DNA of 22,515 nt from an uncultured Oscillibacter sp. (GTDB lineage Bacteria > Bacillota > Clostridia > Oscillospirales > Oscillospiraceae), in NCBI GenBank assembly GCA_900544105.1, contig UQUC01000033.1, positions 1 to 22,515 of the forward strand. The letters run 5' to 3'. A program made the position numbers and the translations under genes. Below, one piece after another: positions 7,525 through 16,593 of the stretch (within the stretch, counting starts at the first letter, position 1; each line of letters begins with the position of its first letter). The notes beneath the pieces were generated by a model. The model made no database searches, was not told the DNA's origin, and saw only the letters and a program-made list of their open reading frames with translations.

Positions 7525-8973
7525 ATGAAACTGCGGGAACTGCTCAACGGCGTCCTTGTCGCGTCCTGCGCGGTGGATCTGGAAATGGAGATCACCGGCG
7601 TCAGCTATGATTCCCGGGCCACCCAGCCCGGAGACCTGTTCGTAGCCATGACCGGCTACGCCACAGACGGCCACAAGTATATTGCCACGGCGCTGGAAAA
7701 GGGCGCGGCGGCGGTGCTGTGCCAGAATTTGCCGGAGGGGGAGGGACCCTATATCCGGACGGCGGATTCCCGCCGTGCGCTGGCGGTGATCGGGGCCAAC
7801 TGGTTCGGCCATCCCGCCGAGGAGATGACCATGATCGCCGTCACCGGCACCTGTGGCAAGACCACCACCACCTATTTGTTGAAGGCTATTTTAGAGCAGG
7901 CACGGGGGGCCAAGGTGGGCCTTATCGGTACCAATCAGAACATGATCGGGCAGGAGGTCATCCCTACGGATCGCACCACGCCGGAATCCTTTGAGGTCCA
8001 GCGGCTCTTCCGGGAGATGGCGGACGCCGGGTGCACCTATGCGGTGATGGAGACCTCCTCTCATGCCCTGTGTCTGGACCGGGTCTATGGAGTTCACTAT
8101 GCGGTGGGTATCTTCACCAATCTGACCCAGGACCATCTGGATTTCCATGTAACGATGGAAAACTACTGCGATGCCAAGGCCATTTTGTTCCGAAACTGCG
8201 GCGTCGGCGTGGTGAACGGTGACGATCCGTGGACGCACCGGCTGCTGAAGGATGCCACCTGCCAGGTGCGCACCTACGGCGTCAAGTCCGAGGCGGACCT
8301 CCGGGCGGAAAACGTGGTGCTGTCTGCCAATGGCATCGCCTTTGACGCGGTGACAAAAAACGAGCGGGTACCCATCCGGGTGAACATCCCCGGCGGCTTT
8401 ATGGTGTATAATACGTTGGATGTGCTGGGGGCCGCACTGGCGCTGGGCATTTCCCTGAAGGACAGCGCCGCTGTTCTGGCCAAGGTCCCCCATGTGCAGG
8501 GCCGGGTGGAGGTAGTCCCCACCCCTGGCAAGGACTATACCATCCTCATTGACTACGCCCACACGCCGGACAGCATGGTGAACGTGCTGCAAACGGTGAA
8601 GGAATTTGCCAAGGGCCGCACTGTGGCGGTGTTCGGCTGCGGCGGCGACCGTGACAAGACCAAGCGCCCCCGCATGGGCAAGGCGGCGGCGGACTGGTCC
8701 GATTTTGCCGTCATCACCACCGACAATCCCCGGACCGAGGAACCTGCGGCCATCATTCGGGATATTCTACCGGGCTTTGACGGCAGCAATACCCCTTACG
8801 AAGTGGTGGAGGACCGGGTGGAGGCGATCCACTGGGCCATGGACCACGCCCAGAAGGACGATGTGATCGTCCTGTGCGGCAAGGGCCACGAGACCTATCA
8901 GGAAGTGAACCACCAGAAATTCCACATGGATGAGCGGGAGATCGTGGCGGAGCACCTGAACAGCGGACGCTGA
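7525..8973 (+). CDS. murE: UDP-MurNAc-tripeptide ligase MurE (meso-DAP adding)
   Basis: An ATP-dependent cytoplasmic Mur ligase that adds the third amino acid to UDP-MurNAc-L-Ala-D-Glu. It has 482 residues. The P-loop GTCGKTTTTY starts at residue 108. The C-terminal D400-N401-P402-R403 motif, here DNPRTEEP, is characteristic of enzymes that add meso-diaminopimelate rather than lysine. ATG 7525 is preferred over the in-frame ATG at 7510 because the ribosome site GGAGG (7512-7516) overlaps the earlier codon and lies 8 bases before 7525. The next enzyme genes expected in many dcw clusters (murF, murD) are missing between here and ftsW. Confidence 0.96.
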   Translation: MKLRELLNGVLVASCAVDLEMEITGVSYDSRATQPGDLFVAMTGYATDGHKYIATALEKGAAAVLCQNLPEGEGPYIRTADSRRALAVIGANWFGHPAEEMTMIAVTGTCGKTTTTYLLKAILEQARGAKVGLIGTNQNMIGQEVIPTDRTTPESFEVQRLFREMADAGCTYAVMETSSHALCLDRVYGVHYAVGIFTNLTQDHLDFHVTMENYCDAKAILFRNCGVGVVNGDDPWTHRLLKDATCQVRTYGVKSEADLRAENVVLSANGIAFDAVTKNERVPIRVNIPGGFMVYNTLDVLGAALALGISLKDSAAVLAKVPHVQGRVEVVPTPGKDYTILIDYAHTPDSMVNVLQTVKEFAKGRTVAVFGCGGDRDKTKRPRMGKAAADWSDFAVITTDNPRTEEPAAIIRDILPGFDGSNTPYEVVEDRVEAIHWAMDHAQKDDVIVLCGKGHETYQEVNHQKFHMDEREIVAEHLNSGR

Positions 8974-9113
8974 GGCTTGGCAGACGTTAGTCGTTGCATT
9001 TCGCAAATACAGCCGCATGTGGCGGCAAAAACGCCGACCGGGTGTGTACCGGACGGTCAGCAAGAGAGAGGCCCTGACGGAGAAAGCTATCGGGACCGGG
9101 ATAAGGAGAAAGC

Positions 9114-10100
9114 ATGAGTATCTATGTGGCGTTACTGGCCGGCTGTGTGCTGACCATGATTCTGGGCAAATTCGTACTGGCGGAGCTGCGGAAGCTGAAG
9201 GCCGGACAGGAGATCCGGCAGGACGGCCCCACCTGGCACAATTCCAAGGCGGGCACCCCCACCATGGGCGGCATCGCCTTTATTCTGGGCAGCGGCATCG
9301 TGACCTTTGCCTGCGGCTGGCAGCAGATGCTGGCGGGGGACTTCGCCCATCTGTATGTGTACCTGTTCGCCCTGATCTTCGGCCTCATCGGTTTTGTGGA
9401 TGACTACCGCAAGGTCCGCCAGCACCAGAACGAGGGCCTGACCGCCAAGCAGAAGTTCGCCTTACAGCTTCTGGCGGCGGTGGTGTTCCTGTGCCTGATG
9501 CGGTATGAGGGCCTTTTGACCAACGATCTCTATATCCCCTTCATCAACGTGACGCTGACAGTGAACTGGATCGTGTATCTGATCTTCGCCGCCTTCGTCA
9601 TCGTGGGCTGCGTCAATTCCGTGAACCTCACCGATGGTATCGACGGTCTGGCCTCCAGCGTCACCGCTGTGGTCATGGCGTTCTTCATGGGCGCCGCTAT
9701 GATCTGGAAATTCACCACGCTGGGGATCTTTTCCTCCGCCCTGTGCGGCAGTCTGCTGGGCTTCTACGCCCTGTATAACCGCCATCCCGCCAAGTGCTTT
9801 ATGGGAGACACCGGCAGCCTGTTTTTAGGCGGCGCGGTGGCGGCGCTTGCCTTTGCCTTTGATATGCCACTGGTGCTGATTCCGGTGGGGATCATCTACA
9901 TTCTGGAAACTTTATCCGATATTATACAGGTTGGATACTTCAAGGCCACCCATGGCAAGCGGTTTTTCAAAATGGCCCCTCTGCATCACCATTTGGAGCG
10001 GTGCGGCTGGAGCGAGGTGAAGATCGTAACGGTCTTTGTGTCCATTACGGCCGTGTTCTGCCTGCTGGCGTATTACGGCATCCGGGGCCGCTATCTGTAA
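9114..10100 (+). CDS. mraY: Phospho-N-acetylmuramoyl-pentapeptide-transferase MraY
   Basis: An integral membrane enzyme that transfers phospho-MurNAc-pentapeptide to undecaprenyl phosphate, making lipid I. It has 328 residues with about ten hydrophobic helices. Family signatures: D96-D97 in GFVDDYRKV, NSVNLTDGIDGLA, MGDTGSLFLGG and the HHH motif in APLHHHLERCGW. The first cytoplasmic segment has the usual GTPTMGG. AAGGAG (9103-9108) is 5 bases before the ATG. A 140-base gap from murE holds no clear promoter. Confidence 0.97.
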   Translation: MSIYVALLAGCVLTMILGKFVLAELRKLKAGQEIRQDGPTWHNSKAGTPTMGGIAFILGSGIVTFACGWQQMLAGDFAHLYVYLFALIFGLIGFVDDYRKVRQHQNEGLTAKQKFALQLLAAVVFLCLMRYEGLLTNDLYIPFINVTLTVNWIVYLIFAAFVIVGCVNSVNLTDGIDGLASSVTAVVMAFFMGAAMIWKFTTLGIFSSALCGSLLGFYALYNRHPAKCFMGDTGSLFLGGAVAALAFAFDMPLVLIPVGIIYILETLSDIIQVGYFKATHGKRFFKMAPLHHHLERCGWSEVKIVTVFVSITAVFCLLAYYGIRGRYL

Positions 10101-10146
10101 ACCGGTAAGATCTTGACTTGATTCGGAGAGAAAGGAGGAAATATCC

Positions 10147-11376
10147 ATGACCCAGACACGGCCCCGCCGCCGTCCCCTGACCCATCAGGAGAAGCTGGCC
10201 CTTCAGGAGCGCAAGCAGCGCCGCCGGGAAAAAATGGAAGAGAGCCGGGAACTGGCCAAAGGTCCCATCGACCTGACCTTCTGTCTGCTGGTCATGCTGT
10301 TGACGGCCATCGGTCTGGTGATCCTCCTGTCTGCCAGCTTTCCCTCCGCCTATTATGAGAAAGCACCCTCCCGCCACAACCCGCTGTATTACTTTGAAAA
10401 GCAGGGCGTTTTCGCCGTGCTGGGTACGGCGGTGATGCTGCTGGTCAGTAAATTCAACTATCAGCGGCTTCGCGGCGCGGGCAGAGCCTTGATCTATGTG
10501 TCCGTGATCTTCCTGATCCTGGTCATCATCCCCCACAACCCCATCGCGGTGACGGCCAAGGGTGCCACCCGCTGGCTGAAGATCGGCGTGCAGTTCCAGC
10601 CCTCGGAGATCGCTAAGGCAGCAGTCATCATCTACTTCGCCGACAGTATTTCCCGAAAAAAGGACAAAATGCGCAGCTTCCGCTACGGCGTGCTGCCCTA
10701 CGCCTTTATTCTGGTGGTAGTGGCTGGCCTGGTGGCCGTTGAGCCACACCTCTCCGGCGCGATCCTGATTTTGGGTGCGGGCGCGGCTATGATGCTGGTG
10801 GGCGGCATCAACTGGGTCTGGGTAGGTGCTGCCGTAGGCGCGGCGGTGAGCATGGTGTATGTGGCGCTGTTCGTCATCGGCTATAACACCTCCCGCGTCA
10901 CCTACTGGCTGAACCCCTGGGCGGAGGATCCGCTGGATAAGGGTTATCAGCTCCGCCAGAGCCTCATTACCATTGGCTCCGGCGGGTTGTGGGGATTGGG
11001 CCTTGGCAAGAGTCGGCAAAAATTCCTGTTTCTGCCGGAGGAGCACAACGATTTCATTTTCTCCATCGTCTGCGAGGAATTGGGATTGGTGGGCGCGGGG
11101 ATCATCATGCTGCTGTTCGCGGCGCTGATCCTCCGGGGCTACTGGATCGCCCTCCACACCCGTGACCGGTTCGGCACGCTGTTGGCGGTGGGCTTTACCA
11201 CACAGCTGGCGGTACAGGTGTTTTTGAACATCGGCGTGGTGACGGGACTGCTCCCCACCACCGGTATCTCCCTGCCGTTTTTCAGCTACGGCGGCACCGC
11301 CCTGCTTATCCAGCTGGCAGAGATGGGTGTGATCCTGAGCGTATCCAGGCAAATGAAGCCAACAAAGGCAGGGTAA
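10147..11376 (+). CDS. ftsW: FtsW, SEDS-family septal peptidoglycan polymerase
   Basis: A polytopic SEDS protein of 409 residues that polymerises lipid II into glycan strands together with its cognate class B PBP. A very basic cytoplasmic N-terminus (residues 1-38) precedes the first helix. The segment LPEEHNDFIFSIVCEELGLVG contains the conserved Asp of the SEDS active site, and PTTGISLPFFSYGGTALL is the family C-terminal signature. Its position among the division genes favours FtsW (or SpoVE) over RodA. AAGGAGG is at 10132-10138. The stop codon lies inside an 18-base sequence repeated at 11631-11648, evidence of an insertion just downstream. Confidence 0.93.
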   Translation: MTQTRPRRRPLTHQEKLALQERKQRRREKMEESRELAKGPIDLTFCLLVMLLTAIGLVILLSASFPSAYYEKAPSRHNPLYYFEKQGVFAVLGTAVMLLVSKFNYQRLRGAGRALIYVSVIFLILVIIPHNPIAVTAKGATRWLKIGVQFQPSEIAKAAVIIYFADSISRKKDKMRSFRYGVLPYAFILVVVAGLVAVEPHLSGAILILGAGAAMMLVGGINWVWVGAAVGAAVSMVYVALFVIGYNTSRVTYWLNPWAEDPLDKGYQLRQSLITIGSGGLWGLGLGKSRQKFLFLPEEHNDFIFSIVCEELGLVGAGIIMLLFAALILRGYWIALHTRDRFGTLLAVGFTTQLAVQVFLNIGVVTGLLPTTGISLPFFSYGGTALLIQLAEMGVILSVSRQMKPTKAG

Positions 11377-11383
11377 ACACCTG
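11366..11383 (+). repeat. 18-base direct repeat, left copy (target-site duplication candidate)
   Basis: AGGCAGGGTAAACACCTG recurs exactly at 11631-11648, flanking the repeat element. It includes the ftsW stop codon TAA at 11374-11376. With the next bases it forms a hairpin, AGGCAGG (11366-11372) with CCTGCCT (11380-11386). Confidence 0.7.
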
Positions 11384-11385
11384 CC

Positions 11386-11630
11386 TCAGCGTGTCGAAAA
11401 GTTTTTTCGCCCCGCTGACACATTTTCAGAACTGTTAGTTCTGAAAATATTGGATTTTAATGGCGTAGGGAAACAGGCGAAGCGCCGCCGGTGGCGGATC
11501 AAGCGAGCCCGTTTCGAGGAAGGCTCCCAATCAGCGGATATGAAGTATCCGCTGATTGGCTTGAGCCGACGGTGTATCCCTTCTTGGGTTTCCCGCGCAC
11601 ACCCTTCCTTACCGTTTTCTTGATAACCTT
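11386..11630 (-). repeat. MITE-like element, copy A (inverted relative to the others)
   Basis: A non-coding insert of about 245 bases between ftsW and murG. Read on the minus strand it carries the family core of 39 bases (plus-strand 11578-11616), identical to copy D 11 kb away. Further on come the CCATTAAAATCC block and a hairpin ATTTTCAGAACT/AGTTCTGAAAAT (11422-11433 with 11437-11448), and the end CTTTTCGACACGCTGA. It also holds a strong 14-bp hairpin (11527-11540 with 11546-11559) extended by GGCTC/GAGCC, absent from copy B. Its other end lacks the usual CTGTCGATAAAG. Together with its flanking repeats it fills almost all of the ftsW-murG gap; apart from the short stretch before murG I see nothing else there. 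Confidence 0.75.
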
Positions 11631-11648
11631 AGGCAGGGTAAACACCTG
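11631..11648 (+). repeat. 18-base direct repeat, right copy
   Basis: Exact copy of 11366-11383. Followed by TCTTTT, so AGGCAGG (11631-11637) with CCTGTCT (11645-11651, one G-U pair) and the T-run make a weak terminator-like hairpin. This is probably the original structure at the ftsW end before the insertion. Confidence 0.7.
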
Positions 11649-11693
11649 TCTTTTCGGCCTGTTTTGACATCTTTTTGGAAAGGGGCGCTGCTG

Positions 11694-12827
11694 GTGGAAA
11701 AGCGCATTGACCGGGTGATCTTCACCTGCGGCGGCACGGCGGGCCATGTGAACCCGGCTATTGCCGTGGCGCAGCTGATGGCGGAGAAGAACCCACAGAT
11801 CAAAATACTGTTCGTGGGGGCGGAGCGGGGGTTGGAAAAGGACCTGATCCCCAAGGCGGGATACGAATTCCGCACCGTTCACATCTCCAGCTTTCACCGC
11901 TCCCTCAAGCCGGCGGAGATCAAGCATAATCTGGTGTCCCTCTACAATATGGTCCGCTCCCCGGCAGAGGCACGGGCTATTTTGAAGGAGTTCCGGCCTG
12001 ACGCGGTGATCGGTACCGGCGGCTATGCCAGCTATCCCACCGTGAAGGCCGCCGCCAAAATGGGCATCCCCACGGCGGTCCACGAGTCCAACGCCGTGCC
12101 GGGATTGACCACGGAGCTGCTGGAACCTTATGCCGGGCGGATCATGGTAGGCTTTGAATCCTGCCGCCAGCACTACAAGCACCCGGAGAAGGTAGCCGTC
12201 ACCGGCACCCCGGTCCGGGAGGACTTCTTCACCCTGACTAAGGAGGAGGCCAAGGAAAAGCTGGGCGTTAACGACGGCCGGCCGCTGATCGTCTCCTTCT
12301 GGGGGTCCCTGGGCGCTTCCGGCATGAACGCACAAATGGCGGATATGCTGGCTTTGGAGGCAGGGAAAGAACCGTTCCACCATATCCACGGTGCGGGAAA
12401 GAGCGGATATGCTGCCGTGCTGAAGGCATTGGCGGAGAAGGGCGTGGACCTGAAGGACCACCCCTCCTTGCAGGTTCGGGAATACATCTACGACATGGCA
12501 CCAGTGATGCGGGCGGCGGATCTGGTGATCTGCCGGGCGGGAGCCTCCACCGTCAGCGAGCTGACGGCGCTGGGCGTCCCGGCCATCATGGTGCCCTCCC
12601 CCTATGTGACCAACAACCATCAGGAGAAAAACGCCCGCGCACTGGAGACCCATGGCGGCGTGGAGGTCCTGCTGGAACAGGATTCCTCCGGGCAGGCGCT
12701 GTTTCAGGCGGCAGCGGGTATTTTGCATGATAGCGCCCGGCGGGAAGCTATGGCGTCGGCCATGGCAGAATTGGGCATCCGGGACGCGGCCCAGCGAATT
12801 TACGAAACCGTTCAGGAGTTGTTGTAA
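11694..12827 (+). CDS. murG: MurG, lipid II synthase (UDP-GlcNAc transferase)
   Basis: A membrane-associated GT-B glycosyltransferase that adds GlcNAc to lipid I. From the GTG at 11694 it has 377 residues. The N-terminal GGTAGHVNPAIAVA loop matches the family GGTxGHxxP motif. The C-terminal donor-binding region CRAGASTVSELTALGVPAIMVPSPYVTNNHQEKNA is clear. The start is GTG 11694, preceded by AAAGGGG (11679-11685); the in-frame TTG at 11664 would add residues not seen in the family. The repeat element upstream replaces the short spacer one expects after ftsW. Confidence 0.95.
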   Translation: MEKRIDRVIFTCGGTAGHVNPAIAVAQLMAEKNPQIKILFVGAERGLEKDLIPKAGYEFRTVHISSFHRSLKPAEIKHNLVSLYNMVRSPAEARAILKEFRPDAVIGTGGYASYPTVKAAAKMGIPTAVHESNAVPGLTTELLEPYAGRIMVGFESCRQHYKHPEKVAVTGTPVREDFFTLTKEEAKEKLGVNDGRPLIVSFWGSLGASGMNAQMADMLALEAGKEPFHHIHGAGKSGYAAVLKALAEKGVDLKDHPSLQVREYIYDMAPVMRAADLVICRAGASTVSELTALGVPAIMVPSPYVTNNHQEKNARALETHGGVEVLLEQDSSGQALFQAAAGILHDSARREAMASAMAELGIRDAAQRIYETVQELL

Positions 12828-12961
12828 ATTTACCATTTCGGACTTTACACCGGCCTATCGCCGTGATAAAGTATCAAAGAAGTCGAAAAACAGCCGGCGA
12901 AAGCGCCCTATATCCGGGAAAACGGCAGGCGTTTAGCCCTTTTGATAAAGTGGTGGCAGGA

Positions 12962-12990
12962 ACCGAAGCCGCGCTCTCCCCATAGAATGG
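12962..12990 (+). promoter_or_regulatory. candidate mother-cell sigma (E/K-like) promoter of murA
   Basis: ACC at 12962-12964, then 16 bases, then CATAGAATGG at 12981-12990. The same ACC, spacing and 10-mer occur before cwlJ. Known sigma-K promoters have AC at -35 and CATAnnnTA at -10; sigma-E has CATAnAnT at -10. It lies about 35 bases before the murA ATG. No sigma-A promoter is obvious in the 196-base gap after murG. Confidence 0.4.
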
Positions 12991-13023
12991 CCCGTGATAC
13001 CATTTTCATCGGGAGGGAGCAAT

Positions 13024-14292
13024 ATGAGCCGACTGCTGATCCGGGGCGGGAACCGCCTCCAGGGGGAAGTCACCATACAGGGAGCGAAAAACAGCGTGCT
13101 GCCCATTCTGGCGGCCACCATTCTCACCGGCGGAAGCGTGGAGCTGCACCGTTGTCCACGCCTGCGGGATGTGGAGGCGTCCATCCGTATCCTGCAAGCC
13201 TTGGGCTGCAAGGCCGGGTGGCGGGGGGATGTGTTGGAGGTGGACACCGCCGGGATGTCCGGCTGCGATGTTCCTGACGCGCTGATGCGGGAGATGCGGT
13301 CCTCCGTGATCTTTCTGGGGGCGATTTTGGCCCGATGCGGGGAGGTGACCCTCACCAGTCCCGGCGGCTGTGAGCTTGGCCCCCGGCCCATCGACCTGCA
13401 TCTTTCTGGCCTCCGGGCGCTGGGGGCGGAGATCGACGATACCGGCGGCGCCCTGCACTGCAAGGCGGCAAAGCTGACGGGGCGGGAGATCGTGCTGGGG
13501 TTCCCCTCTGTGGGGGCCACGGAAAATCTGATGCTGGCGGCCTGCGGCGCGGAGGGCGTTACCGTCCTTTCCAACGCCGCCAGAGAGCCGGAAATTGAAG
13601 ATTTGCAGAGCTTTTTGAATACCTGCGGCGCGGAGATCACCGGCGCGGGCACATCCACGGTGGTGATCCGGGGCGAACGGCCCCTCCACGGCGGTACTTA
13701 TACCATTCTGCCGGACCGTATTGCGGCGGCTACTTACCTTTGCGGGGCGGCCTCCGCCGGGGGCGAGGTCTTTCTCCGGGACGCACGGGAGGAGCATCTC
13801 TCCGCTGTGACGGCGGTGCTCCGGGAAGCGGGGTGCGACGTGACCGGCGGCAGCGCCGGGATCGTGTGCCGCCGTACCGGGCGATTGACGGCGCCCCGGC
13901 CCATCCGCACAGCTCCCTATCCCGGTTTTCCCACCGACGCGCAGGCCATTTTGATGGCGGCGCTGCTGCGGTGCCGGGGGGCGGCGGTATTCGAGGAAAA
14001 CCTGTTCAGCAGCCGCTACCGCCATGTGGATGAACTGGCCCGGATGGGGGCAGACATCCGGGTTTCCGGACGGACGGCGGTGGTGCTGGGCGTGGAGCGG
14101 CTCCACGGAGCCGCCGTGCGGTGTACGGATCTGCGTGGCGGTGCGGCGCTGTGCGCAGCGGCCCTGGCCGCGGAGGGGGAGACCTCCATTTCGGACATTA
14201 CTCACATCGACCGGGGCTATCAGAGCATCGAGGATGATCTGGCGGCGCTGGGTGCGGATATACGGCGGGTGGAGGAGACGGTCTCCCCCTGA
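13024..14292 (+). CDS. murA: UDP-N-acetylglucosamine 1-carboxyvinyltransferase (MurA)
   Basis: Commits UDP-GlcNAc to peptidoglycan synthesis by transferring enolpyruvate from PEP; the target of fosfomycin. It has 422 residues, the usual size. Active-site residues are in place: K22-N23 in GAKNSVLP, the catalytic Cys116 in SPGGCELGPRPIDLH, the Asp in FPTDAQA and the Arg in DLRGGAAL. Having Cys rather than Asp at 116 predicts the fosfomycin-sensitive form. ATG 13024 is used with GGGAGGG at 13011-13017; the in-frame GTG at 12994 lies too close to the promoter motif. Firmicutes often carry two MurA paralogues, and this dcw copy may be the one dedicated to division or sporulation. ftsQ follows after 26 bases. 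Confidence 0.95.
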   Translation: MSRLLIRGGNRLQGEVTIQGAKNSVLPILAATILTGGSVELHRCPRLRDVEASIRILQALGCKAGWRGDVLEVDTAGMSGCDVPDALMREMRSSVIFLGAILARCGEVTLTSPGGCELGPRPIDLHLSGLRALGAEIDDTGGALHCKAAKLTGREIVLGFPSVGATENLMLAACGAEGVTVLSNAAREPEIEDLQSFLNTCGAEITGAGTSTVVIRGERPLHGGTYTILPDRIAAATYLCGAASAGGEVFLRDAREEHLSAVTAVLREAGCDVTGGSAGIVCRRTGRLTAPRPIRTAPYPGFPTDAQAILMAALLRCRGAAVFEENLFSSRYRHVDELARMGADIRVSGRTAVVLGVERLHGAAVRCTDLRGGAALCAAALAAEGETSISDITHIDRGYQSIEDDLAALGADIRRVEETVSP

Positions 14293-14318
14293 TAGACAGA
14301 CTGTAAAGGAGAACCATC

Positions 14319-15095
14319 ATGGCAAGACGGAGAGGATCGGCGCGGCGGCGCAGACGGGGAAGCGGCGGCTTCCTCTATAAGCTGCTGTCCATATTCCTGA
14401 TCTGTGGCTGTCTGGTGGCGGCCATCACTCTGTTTTTCCGGGTGGATACGGTGGTCATCACCGATGAGAAGCGCTATACGGAGGCGGAGATCCGCCAGGC
14501 CAGCGGCGTGGAGGACGGCGACAACCTCTTTTTGTTGAACAAGTATCAGGTGATCCGGAACATCGCCGAGGCCCTGCCGTATATCGAGATCGAAAACACC
14601 CATATTCAGCGGAAGCTGCCGGACACCCTGCTGATCCAGGTGCAGGAGTGCGGCGATCCTCTGGCCTGGACACAGGACGGGACGGTGTGGCTGATGAGTC
14701 CTGCCGGAAAGATCGTGGAGCAGACGGACACCGCCGCAGGACATCCCACCATTGACGGCTGCGAACTGCTGGCCCCCTCCGTGGGGACCCAGATCGCTGT
14801 GGATGCGGCCTATGAGACCCGACGGGAAAGCCTGTTGGAATTACTGGCTGTGCTGGATGAAACGGGGGAGCTGGCAAAGGTGGATGCCATCCATCTGGGA
14901 GAGACATCCTACATTTCCATGGACTATATGGGCCGCTTTACGGTGAAAATGCCCTATCAGGCGGACTTTTCCTACAAGCTGCGGGTGCTGGAGCTGGCCA
15001 TCAACAGCGACAAGATCCAGGATAATATGACAGGCACCTTTGATATGCGGCAAGAGGCCGGCCAGGTCATATTTGATCAGGATACCAGAAAATAA
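14319..15095 (+). CDS. ftsQ: FtsQ/DivIB cell-division protein
   Basis: A bitopic membrane division protein of 258 residues. The N-terminus is strongly basic (RRRGSARRRRRGS), then one helix at about 18-40. A POTRA domain begins with FRVDTVVITDEKRYTEAEIRQASGVEDGDNLF (about 40-75), followed by the beta domain with RKLPDTLLIQVQE and the WLMSPAGKIVE strand typical of FtsQ/DivIB. AAAGGAGA precedes ATG 14319. It lies between murA and ftsZ, as DivIB does in Firmicutes. There is no ftsA before ftsZ. Confidence 0.9.
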   Translation: MARRRGSARRRRRGSGGFLYKLLSIFLICGCLVAAITLFFRVDTVVITDEKRYTEAEIRQASGVEDGDNLFLLNKYQVIRNIAEALPYIEIENTHIQRKLPDTLLIQVQECGDPLAWTQDGTVWLMSPAGKIVEQTDTAAGHPTIDGCELLAPSVGTQIAVDAAYETRRESLLELLAVLDETGELAKVDAIHLGETSYISMDYMGRFTVKMPYQADFSYKLRVLELAINSDKIQDNMTGTFDMRQEAGQVIFDQDTRK

Positions 15096-15150
15096 GAGGA
15101 AGCCGGGAGGAGGACGCCGAAAAAAATCGGAAACAAATCTCCGGCAACCC

Positions 15151-15179
15151 TTGACCTCACCGGGAAAATAGCATACAAT
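15151..15179 (+). promoter_or_regulatory. sigma-A promoter of ftsZ
   Basis: TTGACC (15151-15156), a 17-base spacer and TACAAT (15174-15179) give a near-consensus promoter. The predicted start is near 15186, about 90 bases before the ftsZ ATG. ftsZ can therefore be expressed independently of the long dcw transcript. Confidence 0.82.
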
Positions 15180-15188
15180 AGATAATCA

Positions 15189-15209
15189 TATCCCACTATG
15201 CTTGGGATA
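15189..15209 (+). promoter_or_regulatory. 21-base dyad just after the ftsZ transcript start
   Basis: TATCCCA (15189-15195) and TGGGATA (15203-15209) form a perfect 7-bp inverted repeat with a 7-base centre. At about +3 to +23 it could be a repressor operator or a 5' hairpin that stabilises the mRNA. No regulator is assigned. Confidence 0.4.
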
Positions 15210-15227
15210 CTATAACTTGTGATTTAC

Positions 15228-15247
15228 AGGGCGGCTTGCCGCCCTTT
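15228..15247 (+). terminator. attenuator-like hairpin in the ftsZ leader
   Basis: AGGGCGGC (15228-15235) pairs with GCCGCCCT (15238-15245) around a tight loop, followed by TTTC. The T-run is short, so it could be a weak terminator or attenuator that sets ftsZ levels, or simply a stable leader hairpin. Confidence 0.45.
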
Positions 15248-15275
15248 CGTACAAAAGACAGCAGGAGGCACCGCT

Positions 15276-16424
<1,149 letters not shown>

Positions 16425-16452
16425 GCGGATTTTTCAAATTGAAACGTCTACC

Positions 16453-16486
16453 AGCAGACGCAGGTTTTTCCTGCGTCTGCTTTTTT
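16453..16486 (+). terminator. strong terminator after ftsZ
   Basis: AGCAGACGCAGG (16453-16464) and CCTGCGTCTGCT (16470-16481) form a 12-bp perfect stem with a TTTTT loop and a following T-run. It ends the dcw cluster. Confidence 0.92.
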
Positions 16487-16551
16487 GCGCTTGTGCTTAA
16501 AGCGTCATCACGATTTGGCTGGCGCTGCTGCCGCTTTTTGTCGGGACTTGC

Positions 16552-16593
16552 TTTCGCTGCATCGGGCAGGATAAGCCTGTCCGTGAAGCGAAA
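16552..16593 (+). other. two-tier hairpin in the ftsZ-spoIVB gap
   Basis: The 301-base gap 16425-16725 holds the ftsZ terminator and this structure. Outer stem: TTTCGCT (16552-16558) with AGCGAAA (16587-16593). Inner stem: CGGGCAGG (16563-16570) with CCTGTCCG (16576-16583, one G-U). The two are separated by a small internal loop. No T-run follows. The remaining AT-rich 16640-16710 probably holds the spoIVB promoter, but I cannot assign clear boxes. Confidence 0.4.

Noticed and set aside
10045..11352. 435-codon minus-strand frame opposite ftsW
   Set aside because: Shadow of ftsW: His/Gln-rich low-quality protein with no recognisable domain.
11499..12836. 445-codon minus-strand frame opposite murG
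   Set aside because: Shadow of murG that also runs into the repeat element; no family features.
12943..12958. TGATAAAGTGGT before murA, resembling the repeat's left end
   Set aside because: Only the short end motif matches; the core and right end are absent, so it is not counted as a copy.
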